In this document: one piece after another, positions 7,253 to 18,084 of the stretch
How the letters are laid out: each line of letters begins with the position of its first letter
Position numbering within the stretch: position 1 is the stretch's first letter
NCBI GenBank assembly: GCA_963843255.1
Contig: CAWJJQ010000001.1
Location: 124,001 to 188,000, forward strand
Length of the DNA: 64,000 nucleotides
Reading direction: 5' to 3'
DNA from: Bog-159 sp963843255
GTDB taxonomy: Bacteria; Acidobacteriota; Terriglobia; Bryobacterales; Bryobacteraceae
Translations under genes and position numbers: made by a program
Notes under the pieces: generated by a model
Told to the model about the DNA's origin: nothing
The model's database searches: none
Seen by the model: only the letters and a program-made list of their open reading frames with translations

Positions 7253-7912
7253 TTATGTGACACTAACGCAATCCATAGGGGCTGAATTCGAAGCTGTCAG
7301 AAATGTGAGCATACTCACATTTGGTCGATCAAGCACCAAGCCCGTGCAGTTCTCGTAGCCCTGTACCCCCCGGCAGATCCGCCTCGTCGAGCACCATATT
7401 AACGGGACGAAACCGAAGCGCAAGATTCGCGCGACAACCGATCCCATCAAGCGCTCCACGATCCCCCCCCACACCCCCTCGATCCGCCCCTGCTTCCCAT
7501 AAATCCCCACCTCCCGAAAACCTGCCGACGCCACCAATCGCCGGCTCGCGCCGTTCTCTACAAAGATCCGCGACACCAGCTTCCAGAATCCGGCTTTCTC
7601 CGCGGCCGCGATCAGTCCTTCGAGCGCCATCCGCCCCGCCCCGCGCCCGCGAAAACCGCGCTCGACATATACCGACGCCTCCGCAATCCCCGCATAGCAG
7701 GCCCGCGGCCTATAGAGGAAGGTCGCCGCGAACGCCACCACCATTCCCTCGTCCTCAACAGTCACTACCGGGTGCACGCCGTCGAACCACTCCCGGACAT
7801 CGTCCGCGGTCCGAGGCCGAGTCTCGAACGTGGCCACCCGGTCCGCAATCCCCTGGTTGTAAATGCGCGCGATATCCGCGGCATCGTCCACCCTCGCAAG
7901 CCGCACCAGCAT
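7253..7912 (-). CDS. GNAT acetyltransferase (phosphinothricin N-acetyltransferase-like)
   Basis: 219 aa from ATG 7912, chosen because the domain begins at once (MLVRLARVDDAADIARIYNQ) and the TATACT motif lies about 20 bases upstream. GNAT motifs are present: TVEDEGMVVAFAATFLYRPR, the VYVERGFRGRGAGRMALEGL acetyl-CoA loop (R-G-x-G-A/G), and KLVSRIFVENGASRRLVASA. The family normally ends near GRIEGVW..VERL. Here ~50 extra residues (after VERLMGSVV) without family features follow, so the natural stop seems lost. Substrate not predictable. A truncated paralogue lies at 3228-3345. Confidence 0.75.
   Translation of the reverse strand: MLVRLARVDDAADIARIYNQGIADRVATFETRPRTADDVREWFDGVHPVVTVEDEGMVVAFAATFLYRPRACYAGIAEASVYVERGFRGRGAGRMALEGLIAAAEKAGFWKLVSRIFVENGASRRLVASAGFREVGIYGKQGRIEGVWGGIVERLMGSVVARILRFGFVPLIWCSTRRICRGVQGYENCTGLVLDRPNVSMLTFLTASNSAPMDCVSVT
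7301..7322. repeat. Perfect 9-bp inverted repeat
   Basis: AAATGTGAG-CATA-CTCACATTT. It lies inside the anomalous C-terminal extension of the GNAT gene, about where a natural 3' untranslated region would be. It could be the former terminator stem or a protein-binding site. There is no T-run on either side. Confidence 0.5.
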
Positions 7913-8271
7913 GCCCGTCTCTGCCAGTATAGTCGGCCCGAGTCCCAGTACAGTGAATTCAGAGCAAATTGCGGGCCGGCCCATAAGGGCTAACCTAAAC
8001 CGGTTCGGTGGCATAAAAGTCCCTCTCGGTTCTGAAAGTAGCCGGCCCCTGACACAGTGCCCACGAGTGAGATTTACTCGACACACAGTCGCCGCGCATC
8101 TACAAAAACTGGCGGTTCCGGCGGCCGCCGCGCAGCGGAAGTCCGGAACGCCGTCGACGATCTCACCGGAATCAAGGCGGGACCGGCATGCCGCACCTGA
8201 TGACCCAGCCTTGCCTTCTGCGAATCCACGAGCAGCTAAACTCCAAGAATTCACGAGTGTACACTGAAGGG
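7913..8271. other. Intergenic region between GNAT and ATPase genes
   Basis: Holds promoter-like motif copy 2 (7921-7934, GACTATACTGGCAG on the minus strand) just upstream of the GNAT ATG. The remainder shows no convincing gene on either strand and no clear terminator. Long open frames here lack ribosome sites and family features. Confidence 0.4.
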
Positions 8272-8336
8272 ATGCCAGCGAGCTTGAGAAGTGTCCAACC
8301 AGGGATTACCGCAGCATTGGATCTTGCAATGTTCGT

Positions 8337-9419
8337 TTGGAGCCGTTAACGCTTCTCGTTGGGCCGAATGGCTCAGGAAAGAGCAACTTCCTGGATGCAC
8401 TTCGATTCGTCGTCCACAGCATGCATGCACCCCTCGAGCAGGTCATTGATGCTCGTTCAGGTCTGAAATCAATTCTCCGCAAGCTACCCAAAGGGCGGAT
8501 CGCTCAGAACTTCAACATAACTGTCGATTTCGAGCTGGACGACAGCAGCACCGGGACGTACTCGTTGACTATTTCTGAAGGCGAAGACGGCGCCGCGGTG
8601 ATCGATCGGGAGCGCTGTGAAGTTGGAGACGAGCACTTTTCTGTCAGTCGAGGCACCCTGACTGGAAACAGTGCCTCAACGAGTCCAGCTTTCACGGGGG
8701 ATAGACCTGCACTCGTCTCTTTCGGTGCATTACCCCGATTTGCGTCAGTGTTTAGCCTAATTGCGGGTCTTACCTTTTATGCCCCCAGCCCAGAGCGCAT
8801 GCGGAAACCAACGGTCGTCGGACCTGGCAAAGTGCTATCTCGAGACGCATCTAATGCAGCAGACGTGCTGGCTCGGATCGAGCGCACTAGGCCGGATGTG
8901 ACTGCCAGAATCAGAGGCTATCTCGGCTCATTCAATCCGGAATTCGACGATGTGACGGTCACAGAGTCCAGTAATTACCGTTGGCTCGCCTTCCATCCGG
9001 CTACGAATCCCAGCAATTGGAGGCTCAACAGCTCCGATGTTTCGGACGGCACATTGCGTGCCATCGCGATACTACTTGCAATCTTCCAAGCGACCACGGT
9101 AGCTCCACCACTTTCCCTGGTCGGCCTGGAGGAACCTGAGACCAACTTACATCCAGCGGCAGTGGGAACTCTCCTTGACGCACTTCTTGAGGCCAGCTGT
9201 CAAGTTCCGATTATCGCATCGACACATTCCGCGGATCTCCTGGATCGCAAAGATCTGCCGGAAAGCGCGTTGCTCGCAGTTGCGTTGCACGATGGTGAAA
9301 CTCGGATCGGTCCAGTTGATAGTAGTGGCAAATCCATCCTGCGGAAACGACTTTACACAGCAGGAGAACTGTTGAGGAACAACCAGCTCACGCCGGAGGC
9401 CACTGCGCCTCACGCATGA
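8337..9419 (+). CDS. ABC-type AAA ATPase (AAA_21/OLD-like), 5' frameshift
   Basis: 360 aa from a TTG at 8337. Walker A GPNGSGKSN (~9-17), ABC signature-like SDGTLRAIAILLA (~235), Walker B LVGLEEPETNLHP (~260) and the switch His in IIASTHSADL (~288) define an SMC/RecF-like ABC ATPase. The true N-terminus probably begins at ATG 8272 (MPASLRSVQ...). The in-frame codons before the TTG read RDYRSIGSCNVR, the normal lead-in to Walker A. One missing base near 8297 separates the two. Overlaps the following DUF4276-like gene in ATGA fashion, a two-gene module like the one at 40597-42413. Confidence 0.78.
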   Translation: MEPLTLLVGPNGSGKSNFLDALRFVVHSMHAPLEQVIDARSGLKSILRKLPKGRIAQNFNITVDFELDDSSTGTYSLTISEGEDGAAVIDRERCEVGDEHFSVSRGTLTGNSASTSPAFTGDRPALVSFGALPRFASVFSLIAGLTFYAPSPERMRKPTVVGPGKVLSRDASNAADVLARIERTRPDVTARIRGYLGSFNPEFDDVTVTESSNYRWLAFHPATNPSNWRLNSSDVSDGTLRAIAILLAIFQATTVAPPLSLVGLEEPETNLHPAAVGTLLDALLEASCQVPIIASTHSADLLDRKDLPESALLAVALHDGETRIGPVDSSGKSILRKRLYTAGELLRNNQLTPEATAPHA

Positions 9420-9441
9420 GAATCGCACGAATCGCACCCTA

Positions 9442-10017
9442 GTGGAAGGTGATGGCGAAGTCACTGGACTTCCGGTACTGTTGCGCCGCATCATTCACAG
9501 CATCGACCCGATGATTCATCCTGCTGTGTGTCGGTGCTTCAGGCATCCCTCTGGCAACTTGCGGAGGGCTGGTGGTTTAGAGCGTGCCATTCAAGCGGTT
9601 GCCGAAGTGCACCCTGCTCACCCTATTCTCGTCCTCATCGACAGCGATGATGACTGTCCAAAAGACTTTGCCCTCGAACTAACAAGCCGCGCTAGACGCG
9701 CGCGACCGGATCTTTTCGTGTCCATCGTGCTCGCCCATCGAGAGTACGAGTCATGGTTCCTGGCTGCAGCTGAGTCACTTGCGGGTTTGCGCAACCTGCG
9801 ACCCAGCTTGGAGGCCCCCGCAGCGCCGGAGGAAATTCGGGATGCAAAAGGTTGGCTTAGCAAACAGATGCCTCCGCGGATGCGATACAGCCCCACGCAG
9901 GATCAGGCGGCGTTGAGTGCGCAATTCGACCTGAAACTCGCGGCAGCGCGGTCGCGGTCTTTCCGGAAACTCTGGAAGGAGACGGAACAGATTCTTCTGC
10001 GAACCTGCCCCGCCTAG
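9442..10017 (+). CDS. DUF4276-like protein, partner of the ATPase (5' lesion)
   Basis: 191 aa from a GTG. VEGDGEVTGLPVLLRRI at the start, VLVLIDSDDDCP (~65) and HREYESWFLAAAESL (~100) give the acidic pattern (Glu, then Asp-x-Asp) of a TOPRIM-like metal site, as in DUF4276 proteins. An ATG at 9416 overlapping the ATPase stop begins MRIARIAP and then hits TAG. Restoring one A (CCC ATA GTG) would give MRIARIAPIVEGDGEV, the expected family start, so a single-base deletion near 9438 is likely. Whether the gene is expressed from the GTG is unknown. Confidence 0.65.
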   Translation: MEGDGEVTGLPVLLRRIIHSIDPMIHPAVCRCFRHPSGNLRRAGGLERAIQAVAEVHPAHPILVLIDSDDDCPKDFALELTSRARRARPDLFVSIVLAHREYESWFLAAAESLAGLRNLRPSLEAPAAPEEIRDAKGWLSKQMPPRMRYSPTQDQAALSAQFDLKLAAARSRSFRKLWKETEQILLRTCPA

Positions 10018-10068
10018 CGACGCCGGGACCGAGCCTAGGCCCCCGGCCTCTCAGTGCGCCTTCTCGCA

Positions 10069-10410
10069 TCACAACGCCGAGTACCCGCTCAACCCCAGCC
10101 CAAGTACTTCCTCTTCGCTGGTTTCTTCGAATTGAACCACCGGTCCGCCCCGGTCCGCCCTGCCATTCGCAATCTTCCGTGCCGCGAACGCCGCGGCGCA
10201 TAGCACCGCCGCCATAGCCCAGTAGTCCCGCGGATTCGCCATAGCGCGCAGTTCCAGCCCCGCCGCTTTGTGAATCGCAACCACCACCGGAATGATGCCG
10301 AACCAGAACACCATGTGGACCTTTGACTTTCCTGCCAGGTACGAGCAGGTGAAAGGAATCTTCCGCGCCGCTTCTGGCCACGGTGCCGCCTCTGCCAGTA
10401 TAGTCACCAC
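10069..10410 (-). pseudogene. Duplicated C-terminal fragment of the ABC permease
   Basis: From RKIPFTCSYLAGKSKVHMVF to the stop, this ~100-residue frame matches the C-terminus of the permease at 11092-12804 (RKIPFTCSYLPGKSKVHMIF ... SGYSPN) with many substitutions. It is therefore an older duplicate. The preceding MVTILAEAAPWPEA is not permease but comes from the GACTATACTGGCAGAG motif shared with the GNAT genes. The ~470 N-terminal residues are missing. Confidence 0.75.
10392..10405 (-). promoter_or_regulatory. Promoter-like motif copy 3 (GACTATACTGGCAG)
   Basis: Third copy of the 14-mer. It lies exactly at the junction between the permease fragment and the 311-bp repeat at 10401-10712, whose first bases (TAGTC) are the end of this motif. 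Confidence 0.4.
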
Positions 10411-10712
10411 TCTCGCCGCAAAATTTTCGCTTCCCCCTCAACCACATCCCGCCCCGAACTTCAGACTCCTCCCTGTCGCCGTGCTCTGCTCGGATTAGGA
10501 GGCATATGTCCCCAAACATTCCCCTGACCCCGGCTCAGGAACAGGTGCTGGCGCTGATCGCCGCCGGCGTCACCGTCACCGGCGCGGCGCGTGAAGCCGG
10601 CATTCATCGCAATACCGTCGGCAACTGGCTGCGCTCCTCGCCAGCCTTCCGCCTGGGCCTCCATCAGGCGCATTACAATCAGTCGTTGCATTGGCGCGAG
10701 CAGAGCGAACTC
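10401..10712. repeat. Direct repeat, copy B (of 4546-4856)
   Basis: Carries the complete upstream region and first ~69 codons of the intact HTH/SEC-C gene. Copy A is its truncated twin. See that entry for the differences. Confidence 0.85.
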
Positions 10713-11075
10713 CTCGCCGGCAACGCCTTCGCCGCGCTGCACGAAATCATCGATAATCCCCGCGCCAGTTCCAGTGCCCGCATCAAGGCTGCGCTCGCCA
10801 TCATCAAGCTCGCCGATGCTCCGCTCAACCCCTATCCGGACTCCACCGGCCAGATCGAAACACCCCTCGATCCCGGCGACTACGAACCGCCGCCGCCCCC
10901 TGAATCTGAAAAAGTGCACAATTCTGCACAATCGCCCGCGGTCCCCTACGTTCGCCCCGCTCCCAAAACCGGACGCAATGACGCCTGTCCCTGCGGCAGC
11001 GGCCGCAAATTTAAACAATGTTGCCTCGGAAAATCGTCCGCCGATCCCCCTTCAGCTGCGGAATTGACCGCCTGA
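10506..11075 (+). CDS. HTH protein with C-terminal SEC-C zinc motif
   Basis: 189 aa. Residues ~5-50 form a helix-turn-helix like those of phage terminase small subunits and transposases (LTPAQEQVLALIAAGVTVTG ... AGIHRNTVGNWLRSSPAFR). A helical middle (to ~100) and a Pro-rich linker follow. The C-terminus holds GRNDACPCGSGRKFKQCC, the SEC-C motif (C-x-C-x8-C-C) first known from SecA. An AGGAGG ribosome site lies 4 bases before the ATG. Convergent with the ABC operon. The combination suggests a DNA-binding or regulatory role. Function unknown. Confidence 0.75.
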   Translation: MSPNIPLTPAQEQVLALIAAGVTVTGAAREAGIHRNTVGNWLRSSPAFRLGLHQAHYNQSLHWREQSELLAGNAFAALHEIIDNPRASSSARIKAALAIIKLADAPLNPYPDSTGQIETPLDPGDYEPPPPPESEKVHNSAQSPAVPYVRPAPKTGRNDACPCGSGRKFKQCCLGKSSADPPSAAELTA

Positions 11076-11091
11076 ACGCCTCGCGCCTCCA

Positions 11092-12804
11092 TCAATTCGG
11101 CGAATACCCGCTCAAGTCCAGCCCGATCATCTCATCCGGCGCCCTTTCCTCGAACTGAACCCCCGGCCCGCCCCGATCCACGCTCGCATTCGACATCCTC
11201 CGCGCCGCGAACACAGAGGCGGCCAAAATTGCGGCCATCGCCCAGTATTCCCGCGGATTCGCCATAGCGCGTAGTTCCAGTTCCGCCGCTTTGTGAATGG
11301 CCACCACCACCGGAACGATACCAAACCAGAAAATCATGTGGACCTTCGATTTTCCCGGGAGATACGAGCAGGTGAAAGGAATCTTCCGAAAGCCCCGCAG
11401 AGAAAGATCCACCAGGATGCTGCCCAGCAGCGCCAGGATCAGCAGATGTTCCATTGCCGCTCTCCAAGGCCAAAACCATAGCAGCACTGCCGCCGTGGCC
11501 GCCCATACCGGAAGCACCGCGAGCGTGAGCAGCGCCCGCCGCACCGCCGAGAGCGAGGCCGCCCCTCCCAGCGCCGGTGTCACACGAAACAGCCAGTTCG
11601 CTCGCAGATCGAGCGGCAGGACAAAAATCGTCCGCATCCCCAGCCACGAGGCGGACAGCATCACCACGCTCGCCACCAGTATGGGGAAGTTCACCCGCTC
11701 CGCCATTTCGATCCACGTTTGGTGCAGCATCTCACTCGCGCCTCCCAGGTATACAACGGCAACCGCGAAACCTCCACCCAGGTAGAACGCCAGAATCGTT
11801 CGATGCTGGCGGCTGCGCACCACGGTCCTGATGACGAACTGCGCCAGCGCCGTCTGCGGCGAATTACCAAATCGCGGCAGCCGCAGCCCTCCGCGCGCGC
11901 CCGGCGCCACGTCCGGCTCTTCCACGATCTTGCGCAGCGTCCGGAAATACGAGAGAAGGAACGCTCCGCCCGCCACCAGGATCGCCACCGCCAGGCTCGC
12001 CACTGCCCTCTGCGCCAGCGGCGCCATCACCGCGTGCCCCTCGGCCGGGAACGCGCCGCTCAGTTCGCTCAGAAAGCCCATGAACCAGTACGCCGGCAGC
12101 CAGGCCAGCGCCCGTTGATTCTCCGCCGCGCCCAGTTCCGCCGCACTGTTCAGCGACGGCTGAAAGCAAATAACCCCCAGAAACAAAATGAACGCGCCGA
12201 TCTGCAGAACCGGCGACAGGCGCAGATACCACCTGCGCGGCAATTGCGCCGCCGCTGCCTGCACTCCCAAAACCGCGCAGTACAGAAACGCGCCCGCCGC
12301 CGCCAGCGCCACCCAGAACGCCGCCACCAACCGCAGCGTGCCCGCGAAGCCGGAACCGGCTGGAGCCAGTATCATCGGCCATATCGAGCCACCCAGGCTG
12401 TTCCACAACGCCACCGTGAGCCCCAATGCGGAAGCGGCCGCGGCGATCTTGGCCGCCAGCAGCGTACGCCCGCGCACCGGCAAAGGACCCAGTACCAGCA
12501 CATCGCTGCGGTCCGGAAACGTGGAGTCCCAACTCAGCAGCGCGAACACGCCCACCACCAGCATGGTGAGCGAGATCAGAAAGCGCTCCGTCGACCACAC
12601 CGCCGCGGCCGATCCTGCATCCCGTATGGCTTGCCCTACCGTAACCGCAGCCAGCGTAAGCAGCACGCTGCCGAAGATCAGCAGTGCTCCCAGTTGTCCG
12701 AGCAATCCGCTGGCATCTCCGCGCGCCGATCCCGCCAACAGTTCCACATCCATCAGGCGGAAAAGAAACTGCCGGTAAAGAATCCGAAAATGTATGCTCG
12801 GCAT
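11092..12804 (-). CDS. ABC-2 type transporter permease (large)
   Basis: 570 aa with about 12 hydrophobic segments (for example LGALLIFGSVLLTLAAVTVG, FLISLTMLVVGVFALLSW, IGAFILFLGVICFQPS) and a loop with SDVLVLGPLPVRGRTLLAAK, typical of ABC-2 exporters. The ATG lies two bases after the stop of the cognate ATPase. Last gene of a four-gene operon. Its C-terminal ~100 residues are duplicated at 10069-10375. Transported substrate unknown. Confidence 0.82.
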   Translation of the reverse strand: MPSIHFRILYRQFLFRLMDVELLAGSARGDASGLLGQLGALLIFGSVLLTLAAVTVGQAIRDAGSAAAVWSTERFLISLTMLVVGVFALLSWDSTFPDRSDVLVLGPLPVRGRTLLAAKIAAAASALGLTVALWNSLGGSIWPMILAPAGSGFAGTLRLVAAFWVALAAAGAFLYCAVLGVQAAAAQLPRRWYLRLSPVLQIGAFILFLGVICFQPSLNSAAELGAAENQRALAWLPAYWFMGFLSELSGAFPAEGHAVMAPLAQRAVASLAVAILVAGGAFLLSYFRTLRKIVEEPDVAPGARGGLRLPRFGNSPQTALAQFVIRTVVRSRQHRTILAFYLGGGFAVAVVYLGGASEMLHQTWIEMAERVNFPILVASVVMLSASWLGMRTIFVLPLDLRANWLFRVTPALGGAASLSAVRRALLTLAVLPVWAATAAVLLWFWPWRAAMEHLLILALLGSILVDLSLRGFRKIPFTCSYLPGKSKVHMIFWFGIVPVVVAIHKAAELELRAMANPREYWAMAAILAASVFAARRMSNASVDRGGPGVQFEERAPDEMIGLDLSGYSPN

Positions 12805-12805
12805 C

Positions 12806-13573
12806 TCACGCCTGAATCAAATCGGCTAATTCCCGCGAGATCGCCGCCGTGTCCTGCTCGACCGCAAGCTGCGAGAAAATCTCCTCCAACGTGGGCAGCG
12901 CCATCAGCGTGCGCAATCGCTCGATGGAATCGTCCGCCACGACCTTCCCGCGATGCAAAATCACCACGTGCGACGAGATCCGCTCCACCGTCTCCAATTC
13001 GTGCGAGCTGAACAGCACCACCTTTCCGCGCGCGGCCAGTTCCTGGATCAACCCCCGTAAGACCAGCGACGTGGAAACGTCCAGCCCGGAAAATGGTTCG
13101 TCCAACAGGATCAGGTCGGGACTGTGGAGCAATGCAGCCGAAAGCAGCACCTTCTGCCGCATGCCTTTCGAATACGACGATATCGGCGCGTGCCGGTCGC
13201 TGTGGAGCGAGAGCAATCGCAACAGTCCGTCAATGCGATCTGCGCTTTCCTTCGCCGGCAAGTCGCGAAGCTGGCCTACCATGATCAGGTATTCCAGCCC
13301 GCTGAGGTGCGCATAAAGATGCGGCTCCTCCGGCACGTAACCCATGCGCCGCTTAAAACCCTGCAGGTCGCTGTGGATCGGCTGGCCATCGAAGAAAATA
13401 TCGCCGGCTGTGGTTTCGATCAGCCCGGTGATCATTTTCATGGTCGTGGACTTGCCCGACCCGTTAGGCCCCAGGTATCCCGTGATCTCGCCGGCCCTGG
13501 CCTGGAAGCTGACGTGATCCACCGCCAGGACGCCGGTGAACCGTTTCGAGACGTTGCGCAGTTCGAGCGTCAT
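12806..13573 (-). CDS. ABC transporter ATP-binding protein
   Basis: 255 aa from ATG 13573 (GGGGAG 7 bases upstream). A GTG at 13597 would add 8 residues. Walker A GPNGSGKST (~35), Q-loop replaced by GYVPEEPHLY (~83), signature SSYSKGMRQKV (~135), Walker B LILLDEPFSGLD (~155) and H-loop FSSHE (~190). The SKGMRQ form is typical of ABC-2 exporters of the drug/lantibiotic type. Pairs with the permease directly downstream. Confidence 0.92.
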   Translation of the reverse strand: MTLELRNVSKRFTGVLAVDHVSFQARAGEITGYLGPNGSGKSTTMKMITGLIETTAGDIFFDGQPIHSDLQGFKRRMGYVPEEPHLYAHLSGLEYLIMVGQLRDLPAKESADRIDGLLRLLSLHSDRHAPISSYSKGMRQKVLLSAALLHSPDLILLDEPFSGLDVSTSLVLRGLIQELAARGKVVLFSSHELETVERISSHVVILHRGKVVADDSIERLRTLMALPTLEEIFSQLAVEQDTAAISRELADLIQA

Positions 13574-13586
13574 AAGCGGACTCCCC

Positions 13587-14648
13587 TCATTCGACACCGT
13601 TCACCCGCGGATGGTTCCCCGCGTCCCATAGCCGCCCATACAACACGACCGACGCCGCATACCCCGCCGCCACCAGCCCCAACACCGCCAGCCCCCGCTC
13701 GTGCTCCACAAATCCCAGCGCCATCCCGCCCACCGCCTGCACCGCCCCCACCGGCAACAGCCGTCCGCCCGTGAAACGCCACCGCTGATGCGCGATCTCC
13801 AACCGCACCGACGAATGATGCCCGATCCCCAGCGCCGCCAGGCCGAACGTCATACCCGGCGCCGGATCGAGCGGCAGCAGCATCACCAGCAGCACCACCA
13901 GAAACGCGATGTCTTTCGCCAGCAACACCTCCCAGCCGCGCACCGGCAGCAGCCTGTAGCGCGTGATGCCCGCCCCCAGGTCCAGACCGAATAGCGATTG
14001 CGCATACGTGCTCATAGTGAGCGCCACCAGCAGCCCGATAATCGCAAACGCCGCCGGATCGGGGTGCTTCGCCATCACGCGATACGCCCCGCCGCCCACC
14101 CCGATCGCCAGTGCCGCGTACGGATCGATCATGCTCAACATCTCCCGCAGATCCTTGCGCACCAGCCCGCCCAGCCGCCCCGGAAATTGCGGGATGTGCC
14201 GCAGCGGGTCCCAATGCGGCGACCGCCTCACCAGCGCCCGCCCCAATGCCGCCGCGCCCTGCATCGCCGCGGCCAGCCCGCAAAATGCCAGCGCCATCAT
14301 AGGACGCGCCGTCTTCACCAGAATGGCCGCCCCGATCCACGCCACCGGACTCAGCGCCAGGCTCGCGAAGCGCAGCCCGACTCGCTGCCATCCGCTCAAC
14401 GGCCACAACCCCCGAAGCGCCACCGGAATCCTACCCAGCGGATCTGCCGACAGGGGAAACAGCAGCAGGAAGCCGAGCAGCACGAAAAACGGTTCCGCGC
14501 TCTTGGGCGGCTGCCCGCTGCTCAGCGCGCCGTACACCAGCAGCAGCACGAACAGGAACAGGTTGTTAACCTTGATCGACGCCAGCGTTCCCAGGTCCCG
14601 GCCCACCGCGCGCCGCAGCGCTTTCAGGATGGCGGCCAGCCCAGCCAA
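13587..14648 (-). CDS. ABC-2 type permease
   Basis: 353 aa from a TTG at 14648, chosen because AGGAGG lies exactly 7 bases upstream. The frame stays open further upstream but there it only shadows the ATPase gene. Multiple membrane segments: VNNLFLFVLLLVYGALSS, FFVLLGFLLLFPLSADPL, FAIIGLLVALTMSTYAQSLF, DIAFLVVLLVMLLPLDP and GLAVLGLVAAGYAASVVLYG. It overlaps the preceding ATPase by 25 bases, so translation is coupled. Confidence 0.82.
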   Translation of the reverse strand: MAGLAAILKALRRAVGRDLGTLASIKVNNLFLFVLLLVYGALSSGQPPKSAEPFFVLLGFLLLFPLSADPLGRIPVALRGLWPLSGWQRVGLRFASLALSPVAWIGAAILVKTARPMMALAFCGLAAAMQGAAALGRALVRRSPHWDPLRHIPQFPGRLGGLVRKDLREMLSMIDPYAALAIGVGGGAYRVMAKHPDPAAFAIIGLLVALTMSTYAQSLFGLDLGAGITRYRLLPVRGWEVLLAKDIAFLVVLLVMLLPLDPAPGMTFGLAALGIGHHSSVRLEIAHQRWRFTGGRLLPVGAVQAVGGMALGFVEHERGLAVLGLVAAGYAASVVLYGRLWDAGNHPRVNGVE

Positions 14649-15364
14649 GGCAGGTCCTCCTGTACCGGCGCCTCCACCAGGTCGAAGTAGAGTTCTTCGA
14701 GCGGCCGTGTCATCTCCGCCGCCGCCGCGCTGAATACGATCCGTCCGCCGCGGATCATCTTCACATCCGTCGCCAGTTGACCGGCCATCGCCAGCGCGTG
14801 CGACGTCAGGAAAACAGTGATGCCCCGTCCCGCCACTGCCCGCAGCAAATCGCGGATCGTCACCGCCGAAACCGGATCGATGCCTTCGAACGGCTCGTCC
14901 AGCAGCAGCACCCGCGGATTGTGCAGCAGCGCTATGGCCAGCGCCGTCTTCTTCCGCATCCCGTGCGAGCACTGGTCCAGATACGTGTACCGCCCCTTCT
15001 CCAGCCCCAGAATCCGCAGCAGCGCCCCCGTGCGCGCGCGCGTCTCTCCGCGGCTCAGCCCGTAAATAGGCCCGCAAAGTTCCAGGTGCTCCTCGATAGT
15101 CAGCGCATCGAACAGCCCCAGATCTTCCGGCAGCACCCCGATCATCCGCTTCACCCGCGGCCCCTCCCGCGCGATGTCGCAGCCCGCCATTCGCACCTCG
15201 CCGCCATCCGCCGCCAGCAGCCCCGCCATAATCTTCAGCAGCGTCGATTTGCCCGCGCCGTTAGGCCCCAGCAGCACGCAGATTCCACCGTTAGCTTCGA
15301 TTGAAACGTCATCCACCGCCAGAAAATCTCCGAAGCGTTTGCTGATCCGCCGGCACTCGATCAT
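14624..15364 (-). CDS. ABC transporter ATP-binding protein
   Basis: 246 aa. Walker A LLGPNGAGKST (~33), Q-loop region GVLPEDLGLFDALT, signature CSHGMRKKTALA (~133), Walker B VLLLDEPFEGIDP (~150) and H-loop FLTSHAL (~190). First gene of the four-gene operon with two ATPase/permease pairs, likely an exporter complex. About 65 bases separate it from the divergent ADOP frame. Confidence 0.92.
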   Translation of the reverse strand: MIECRRISKRFGDFLAVDDVSIEANGGICVLLGPNGAGKSTLLKIMAGLLAADGGEVRMAGCDIAREGPRVKRMIGVLPEDLGLFDALTIEEHLELCGPIYGLSRGETRARTGALLRILGLEKGRYTYLDQCSHGMRKKTALAIALLHNPRVLLLDEPFEGIDPVSAVTIRDLLRAVAGRGITVFLTSHALAMAGQLATDVKMIRGGRIVFSAAAAEMTRPLEELYFDLVEAPVQEDLPWLGWPPS

Positions 15365-15498
15365 AGGTTTAGCCGATTATCGCAGGTGGCCGCCGTTCGC
15401 ATGCGGGACTCCGCCGTTCGATAACGAACATGCCATCCGGCCGCGCTCTTTTCTTTGCCGTACTTGCGCGTGGCGCGTCAGTTGCTCACGCTCCGCCC

Positions 15499-17934
<2,436 letters not shown>

Positions 17935-18084
17935 TTGACGCCACAGCCCTTACGCCCCAATCGCCGCCACGACCCAATCCGACCAGCGCCGCAATCCGAG
18001 CCGCGACCGTGAGGAAGCGGTCTTCCCGAGAAACCTAAACCCCGGCTGCTGCGTCTCCTTTGCTATAGTTACTGGGGTATTGGT

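Noticed and set aside
3228..12804. Prophage or transposon
   Set aside because: No integrase, transposase, terminal repeats or structural phage genes; only repeats and remnants are visible.
13587..15077. A 496-residue fusion of ATPase and permease
   Set aside because: The first 143 codons are an out-of-frame shadow of the ATPase gene; the permease begins at TTG 14648 behind AGGAGG.
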